A stretch of DNA of 11,234 bases from Hyphomicrobiales bacterium. Its GTDB lineage: Bacteria; Pseudomonadota; Alphaproteobacteria; Rhizobiales; Aestuariivirgaceae. The first letter of the stretch is position 1, and every line of letters starts with the position of its first letter. A program made the position numbers and the translations under genes. A model generated the notes under the pieces. The model worked only from the letters and a program-made list of their open reading frames with translations. It ran no database searches and had not been told where the DNA came from. This document shows positions 6,635 to 11,234 of this stretch, one piece after another. Location: contig JAAURV010000069.1 of assembly GCA_012032065.1 (NCBI GenBank), positions 1-11,234 of the forward strand, written 5' to 3'.

Positions 6635-8590
6635 TTAAGCCTTCAACTCAGCCAAATCCTTGAACAGCTCCAGCGCCTCCGGATTGGCCAGCGCATCGCG
6701 GTTCTTGACGATCCGTCCGTGCACGATATCGCGCACCGCGAGTTCGACGATCTTGCCGGACTTGGTGCGCGGGATATCGGCGACGGCGAGGATCTTCGCC
6801 GGCACATGGCGCGGCGATGCGCCTTTTCGAATCTGATTCTTGATCTTCTTCGCCAGCGCTTCGTCCAGCACCGCGCCTTCGCGAAGTTTCACGAACAGCA
6901 CCACGCGCACATCGTTGTCCCAATCCTGCCCGATGGCGATTGCCTCCAACACCTCCGGGATCGTTTCCACCTGCGAATAAATTTCCGCCGTGCCGATGCG
7001 AACGCCGCCGGGGTTCAACGTCGCATCCGAGCGCCCGTGAATGATCAAACCGTCATTCGCCGTGATCTCGGCGAAATCTCCGTGACACCAGATATTGACG
7101 AAGCGGCCGAAGTAGGCGTTGTGATATTTCTGGCCGTCCGCATCGTTCCAGAACATCGCGGGCATCGAGGGAAACGGCGTGGTGCACACAAGCTCGCCCT
7201 TCTCTTCGCGCACGGGCTTTCCGGCATCGTCGAACACATCGACCGCCATGCCCAGCATCGGCCCCTGAATCTCGCCGCGATAGACCGGCGACCATGGATT
7301 GCCGCCGACGAAACAGCCGCAGATGTCGGTGCCGCCCGAAATGGAAGCGAGATGCATGTCGCTCTTGATGCCGTCATAAACGAAATCGAAACTCTCCGCC
7401 GCCAGCGGCGATCCCGTCGACATCATGGTCCGCAGCGCCGCAAGCTTATGCGTATCGCCCGGCCGCCAGCCGGTCTTCTTCACCGCATCGATATATTTGG
7501 CGGAGGTTCCGAAGATGGTCATGCCCTCCTGCTCCGCATAGTCGAACAGCGCCTCGGGACCCGGATGAAACGGCGATCCGTCATAAAGCAGGAGCGTCGC
7601 GCCCGCGGCCAGCCCGCTCACCTGCCAGTTCCACATCATCCATCCGCAGGTGGTGAAATAGAAGAGGCGATCGGATGGTTTGGTATCGGTATTCAGCACA
7701 TGCTCGGCCAGATGCTTGAGCAGAATCCCGCCCGTGCGATGCACGATGCATTTGGGAATGCCGGTCGTGCCTGAGGAATAGAGAATGTAGAGCGGATGAT
7801 CGAACGGCATCTGCGCGAATTCGATCGGCCCGTCATCGAAGCCCGCAATGAAATCTTCCAACCGCGCCGAAGACGGAATGCGCGAAACCTCGCCACCCGC
7901 GTAACCGATCGCCACGGTACGTGTGACGCTCTTCAGCTCCTTCAAGACCGCCGCGCACTTCTCCGAAACATCGATGGTCTTCCCCGCGTAGAAATACCCA
8001 TCGCACACCAACATCAGCTTGGGTTCGATCTGGCCGAAGCGGTCGAGAATTCCGCGCTCGCCGAAATCCGGCGAACACGACGACCAGATCGCGCCTATGG
8101 AAGCCACCGCCAGAAACGCCGCCAGCGTCTGCGGATGATTGGGAACAACCGCGCACACGCGGTCACCCTCGCGAATTCCGGCCGCGCGCAGCGCCCGCGA
8201 AAGTCTCGCAACCAGTGCATTCAACTGGCGCCGGCTCAGGCGTTGCTTCACACGGTCTTCACCTCGAAACGCCAGCGCATCGCTGTCGTCGTTCCGGACC
8301 AGCAGGTTTTGAGCATAGTTGAGCCGCGCCTCCGGAAAGAACCGCCCTTCCGCCATGGCTGCACCGGGCTCGAACACGCGTTCGCCGCGAACCGCCGCCT
8401 TCACGCCGCAGAAGTCCCAGAGAGCGGCCCAGAACTCCCCGGATTCGGCAACGCTGTACCCATGAATATCGCGATAGCTCGAAAACGCGGGCGCTCCCCT
8501 GCCCTCGAGAAACGCCGCAAAGCGCGTCAGATTCGACTCTTGCACCCGCGCCTTGCTGGGTGTCCATAACGGGCTTTCGATTCGTTCCAT
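6635..8590 (-). CDS. Acetoacetyl-CoA synthetase (acetoacetate-CoA ligase)
   Basis: This is a 651-residue cytoplasmic member of the ANL adenylate-forming family. It is predicted to convert acetoacetate, ATP and CoA to acetoacetyl-CoA, AMP and PPi (EC 6.2.1.16), feeding ketone bodies or polyhydroxybutyrate breakdown products into metabolism. Visible motifs: phosphate loop YSSGTTGIPKCIVH (271-284), SGGTDICGCF (418-427), WCHGDFAEI (501-509), hinge region GRSDATLNPGGVRIG (519-533), and the C-terminal catalytic lysine Lys613 in PRTKSGKIVE. The N-terminal ACS-like cap (SYRDIHGYSVAESGEFW) and the full length match acetoacetyl-CoA synthetases, not the shorter acyl-CoA ligases. The name is often aacS. 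Start ATG 8588-8590 has only a weak AGG upstream (TAGGTTGGC). The frame is intact over nearly 2 kb, unlike several neighbours. It is transcribed divergently from the AsmA gene. Confidence 0.93.
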   Translation of the reverse strand: MERIESPLWTPSKARVQESNLTRFAAFLEGRGAPAFSSYRDIHGYSVAESGEFWAALWDFCGVKAAVRGERVFEPGAAMAEGRFFPEARLNYAQNLLVRNDDSDALAFRGEDRVKQRLSRRQLNALVARLSRALRAAGIREGDRVCAVVPNHPQTLAAFLAVASIGAIWSSCSPDFGERGILDRFGQIEPKLMLVCDGYFYAGKTIDVSEKCAAVLKELKSVTRTVAIGYAGGEVSRIPSSARLEDFIAGFDDGPIEFAQMPFDHPLYILYSSGTTGIPKCIVHRTGGILLKHLAEHVLNTDTKPSDRLFYFTTCGWMMWNWQVSGLAAGATLLLYDGSPFHPGPEALFDYAEQEGMTIFGTSAKYIDAVKKTGWRPGDTHKLAALRTMMSTGSPLAAESFDFVYDGIKSDMHLASISGGTDICGCFVGGNPWSPVYRGEIQGPMLGMAVDVFDDAGKPVREEKGELVCTTPFPSMPAMFWNDADGQKYHNAYFGRFVNIWCHGDFAEITANDGLIIHGRSDATLNPGGVRIGTAEIYSQVETIPEVLEAIAIGQDWDNDVRVVLFVKLREGAVLDEALAKKIKNQIRKGASPRHVPAKILAVADIPRTKSGKIVELAVRDIVHGRIVKNRDALANPEALELFKDLAELKA

Positions 8591-8646
8591 GCCAACCTAT
8601 TTTCGCCGCACCCTCGGTATCTATCGCGGGGCAAGACGGAGTTGCA
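8591..8646. promoter_or_regulatory. Divergent intergenic region between the synthetase and asmA genes
   Basis: Only 56 bp separate the two divergent start codons, so promoters for both genes must lie here or inside the opposite coding region. I see no convincing -35/-10 pair; a TATCTATC-like stretch around 8618-8625 is the only A/T-rich candidate. GGAG at 8638-8641 is the ribosome binding site for the asmA ATG at 8647. Confidence 0.4.
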
Positions 8647-10307
8647 ATGAAGAATCCAGTCGCCGCCGCGGGCGCCACGCTGACCTTGATCCTGGTGGCC
8701 ATTATCGTCTGGGTGTTCCTCAACCCGGGCTTCGCCAAGGGACAGATCGAAGACTACGCGCGGAAAGCCACCGGGCGGACCGTCGAAATCAAGGGCGGCG
8801 GCAGCCTGATGTTCCGCCCGCGGCTTTCCGTGAGGCTCACCGATGTTACGCTCTCCAGTCCCGAAGGCCAGGACGGCACGCTGGTCAAGGCCGCGGCAAT
8901 TGTTGTCCCCATCGAGTGGCGCGATCTGCTCAACCGCCAACTTCGCATCGGCACGGTCATCCTCAAACAACCGGTGTTCAACCTCACCAACGATGCCACG
9001 GGCCGCGCCAGCTGGACCGATCCAGCCATGCCGGCTTCGAGCGAAGGCCGCGTGCTCACACTCATCGCCGAAGATGGCGTCATCAATTATCTCAACGAAA
9101 AGTCCGGCCTCGCCTTTGCCATCAAGGACGCCGACTTCCAGACAACGCTTGCCGAAAACGACGAACTTGCGCGCGCGGCACCGCCAGCATCAACGGACGC
9201 TTCGTCAGCTTCCAGGCCTATGTAAAATCACTGGCGCGAGCGGCAAGCGAAGGCTCACCCGCCGACTTCGAATTGGAATCGCCCGGCGCAAGGATCGGCT
9301 TCAGCGGCCGATTGACTTCACGCGAATCTATAGCGCTCGCGGGCCAACTCACCGTCACCGCCGGCGAAACCCGCGACTTCGCCAAATGGTTCGGCGCGGC
9401 ATTGCCGGGAAGCGGCAGCCTTGGCCCCCTCTCGCTCGCGGCAAAACTGGATTCGACAAACGCTGTGCTCTCGCTCGCCGATGCCGATCTCTCCATAGGC
9501 GGAAATGTTTTGAAGGGAAAACTGACGATCGATTCCGCGCGCCCGCGCCCCCAAACTTTCCGGTTCGCTTGCGACCGATCAGTTGACGCTTCCAATTCCT
9601 GCGTTTGAAGCCAGCGGCATGGCACTGAAGGCATTCGACACCTTGCTGGAAATCGATGCCTTCCGCTTGAAGCTCGGTCCCTTCGAAGCAAGCCCTGCCC
9701 AGCTCGGCATCGGCATCAACGAAGGCCTGCTCGATCTCCATCTGCGGAATGCGGGATTCTCCGGCGGCAAACTCTCCGGAGCGCTGAGCATCAACGGCGC
9801 GAAACCGGTTCCGGCTTTTCAGCTTGACATCGATGCAACGGGAATTCCCTCGAGCGAAATCGCCACCGCCATCCAACTTCCAAGCGGCCCTTTGACGATC
9901 GGCGCATCGCTCACGGCCTCCGGCAAATCCACCGATGAATTGCTCGGAACCCTCGCCGGTTCGGCCGATCTCTCCATGCCCGGCGGCGTGTTGCAGGGTT
10001 TCGATCTGAAAGCCATGCTCGTCCGCCTCAACGCCGCCGCGTCGACGGCTGGCCGAAGATTGGCGATACGAGCTTCGGAAATCTCGCGGCCGGATTCAGC
10101 ATCGCCGATGGTATCGCAACGCTCAAGACTTTCGATCTCGCCAACACGGAATTTACCGTCACCGGCACGGGCGAAACCGATCTCCTGCGCCGCGCGCTCG
10201 ATCTCAGGTTCGAAGTCAGGAAAGCCGGGGAAACACAATCCGCGTCCCCAGGCAGGATCGCCGTTACCGGCGGTTGGGACAAACCCCGCTTCGAAGTCAT
10301 GCAATAG
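8647..10307 (+). CDS. AsmA family protein (three frameshifts)
   Basis: This gene belongs to the AsmA family: envelope proteins with an N-terminal membrane anchor and a long repetitive beta-rich periplasmic part, implicated in outer-membrane assembly and lipid transport. Start ATG 8647 has GGAG five bases upstream. A hydrophobic anchor spans about residues 8-25, followed by KATGRTVEIKGGGSLMF and RLSVRLTDVTLSSPEG, typical of the AsmA N-terminus. The C-terminal part is equally typical: GDTSFGNLAAGFSIADGIATL and TEFTVTGTGETDLLRRALDL, ending FEVMQ with TAG at 10305-10307. The family sequence runs in four pieces in alternating frames: 8647 to about 9172; about 9177-9551 (-1); 9553 to about 10033 (+1, at a C5 run 9548-9552); about 10044-10307 (-1). 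The restored protein has about 553 residues, a normal AsmA length. Each piece lacks stops and keeps family features, so either sequencing indels or very recent inactivation is likely. Confidence 0.8.
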
Positions 10308-10350
10308 GCGGGCGATTGAACTTCCGCGCCCGAGGGAGCAAATACGCGAC

Positions 10351-10800
10351 ATGATCCGCGTTCAAAGCCAACCCTTCGATGCCGCCGCCGAACTCGCCGC
10401 CCTTCGCAAGCGCGCGCCGGATGCCGGCGGCGCCACGATGTTTGTCGGCACGGTCCGCGAGATGACGGAGGATGGAAAACTCTCCGCCATGACTCTCGAA
10501 CATTATCCGGGCATGACCGAAAAGGCTCTGGAAGACATCGAGAAAGACGCCCACGCGCGCTGGCCGCTCGCCGCAACGCTGATCGTGCATCGCTACGGAA
10601 AACTCGAGCCTGGCGAAGACATCGTGCTGGTCATCGCCGCTTCCTCCCATCGCGATGCCGCCTTCGAAGCCTGCCGCTTCCTGATTGATTGGCTCAAGAC
10701 CAAGGCTCCTTTCTGGAAACTCGAGGAAGGCGAAGGTTTCCAGACCTGGGTCGAGGCGAAAGAAACCGACGATGTGGCGGCGGCGCGCTGGACGCGCTAG
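10351..10800 (+). CDS. moaE: MoaE, molybdopterin synthase large (catalytic) subunit
   Basis: This 149-residue cytoplasmic protein is MoaE, which with MoaD-thiocarboxylate inserts two sulfurs into precursor Z (cPMP) to form molybdopterin. Characteristic stretches are GATMFVGTVRE (27-37), LEHYPGMTEKAL (49-60), a WPL...VHRYGKLEPGE region (71-89), and SSHRDAAFEACRFLIDWLKTKAPFWK (98-123, split here by family knowledge). Lys116 and Lys123 have the same seven-residue spacing as the two catalytic lysines of E. coli MoaE. Start ATG 10351 lies 43 bp after asmA, with GGGAG at 10334-10338. The frame also stays open upstream through part of asmA, but that part is the asmA coding sequence. moaD is not adjacent, at least not upstream. 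The end overlaps the next gene by about 29 bp. Confidence 0.93.
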   Translation: MIRVQSQPFDAAAELAALRKRAPDAGGATMFVGTVREMTEDGKLSAMTLEHYPGMTEKALEDIEKDAHARWPLAATLIVHRYGKLEPGEDIVLVIAASSHRDAAFEACRFLIDWLKTKAPFWKLEEGEGFQTWVEAKETDDVAAARWTR

Positions 10801-11234
10801 GCCCTGGTGGCGCACGCTTGCCGATGTCGTGGTGTTGATCGCCGCCATCGCCATGGTGATCTCGGCGATGCGTGTCACCGGCATTCTGACAAGCGAGACT
10901 GGCAATGCCCGCGCCATCGACGGCGACTCGCTCAGGATCGGCGAGAAGGAATTTCGCCTGCACGGCATCGATGCGCCTGAACTCAATCAAACCTGTAGCG
11001 ATGGCCAGGGCGATGAATGGCCCTGCGGCCGCGACGCCCGCGAACTCTTGCGCAACCTCGTGCGTGGCAATCAAACCAAATGCGTGCCCGTCGACACCGA
11101 CCGCTACGGCCGCATCGTCGCCGATTGCTCCGTACACGAACTATCTCTCAACGGGGAAATGGTCCGCCAGGGCTTCGCCGTCGCCTATATCCGCCACTCC
11201 CGCCGCCACGAAACGCTGGAGCGCCAGGCCCGCG
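10772..11234 (+). CDS. Membrane-anchored thermonuclease-like (SNase-fold) protein, partial
   Basis: The visible 154 residues comprise a short Arg-rich N-terminus, one hydrophobic segment (about 18-36, VVVLIAAIAMVISAM; a membrane anchor or signal peptide), and a staphylococcal-nuclease-like domain from about residue 46. Aligned to S. aureus nuclease, the calcium and catalytic residues are present: Asp52 (AIDGDSL), Arg62, Asp67 and Glu70 (FRLHGIDAPE), and Arg114 (DRYGR). A QTC...PCG insertion carries cysteines, suggesting a disulfide in the periplasm. It is therefore probably an active exported or membrane-bound phosphodiesterase on nucleic acid. The gene is cut by the window end. Start ATG 10772 overlaps the moaE end by 29 bp and is the only upstream ATG in frame; ATG 10853 would lie within the hydrophobic segment. 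It is probably translated together with moaE, though the pairing has no obvious functional logic. Confidence 0.82.
   Translation, partial: MWRRRAGRARPWWRTLADVVVLIAAIAMVISAMRVTGILTSETGNARAIDGDSLRIGEKEFRLHGIDAPELNQTCSDGQGDEWPCGRDARELLRNLVRGNQTKCVPVDTDRYGRIVADCSVHELSLNGEMVRQGFAVAYIRHSRRHETLERQAR

Noticed and set aside
6719..7774. Plus-strand open frame of 351 codons within the synthetase gene
   Set aside because: It is opposite a complete acetoacetyl-CoA synthetase and shows no recognisable motif.

Overview
The window looks like chromosomal DNA from a GC-rich alphaproteobacterium, probably of the Hyphomicrobiales/Rhodospirillales kind. I did not identify a genus. The reasons are high G/C at third codon positions, a GlpSTPQU-type glycerol ABC operon of the kind known from rhizobia, and palindromic intergenic repeats of the AGAGC...GCTC and CTCTCC...GGAGAG types. 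The functions are mostly housekeeping or catabolic. I see no phage, IS element, CRISPR array, rRNA or tRNA.

Layout, left to right. Positions 1-125 hold a ~100-bp imperfect palindrome followed by a perfect 11-bp hairpin. Positions 140-4264 (+) are a tightly coupled five-gene operon: two ABC ATPases (glpS, glpT), two permeases (glpP, glpQ) and a small DUF2160 membrane protein (glpU-like). The periplasmic binding protein (glpV), normally next in line, is not there. Positions 4395-5587 (+) encode a subtilisin-family S8 serine peptidase. Positions 5587-5742 hold three consecutive strong palindromes. Positions 5794-6291 (+) encode an integral-membrane ICMT/PEMT-like methyltransferase. Positions 6292-6634 are non-coding and rich in palindromes. 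Positions 6635-8590 (-) encode acetoacetyl-CoA synthetase. Divergent from it, 8647-10307 (+) is an AsmA-family gene, followed by moaE (10351-10800, +) and a membrane-anchored thermonuclease-like protein that runs off the right edge (from about 10772).

How the genes work together. GlpS-GlpT would be the ATPase heterodimer, and GlpP-GlpQ the membrane channel for glycerol or a related polyol. DUF2160 is the accessory subunit of unknown role. The two ATPases are degenerate in complementary motifs: GlpS lacks the H-loop His and GlpT lacks a normal LSGGQ. One composite ATP site would therefore be canonical and the other doubly degenerate. Acetoacetyl-CoA synthetase feeds ketone bodies or PHB breakdown products into central metabolism. 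MoaE is the large subunit of molybdopterin synthase. The remaining genes look unrelated.

The most important caveat is that three genes (glpS, the peptidase and asmA) are interrupted by five single-nucleotide frameshifts in total. On both sides of each shift the protein continues as the expected family, with no other decay. This pattern fits uncorrected sequencing indels better than old pseudogenes, but the sequence alone cannot decide. I found no convincing new multi-gene system. The best leads are the asymmetric ATPase pair with DUF2160, the missing binding-protein gene, and the palindrome clusters.
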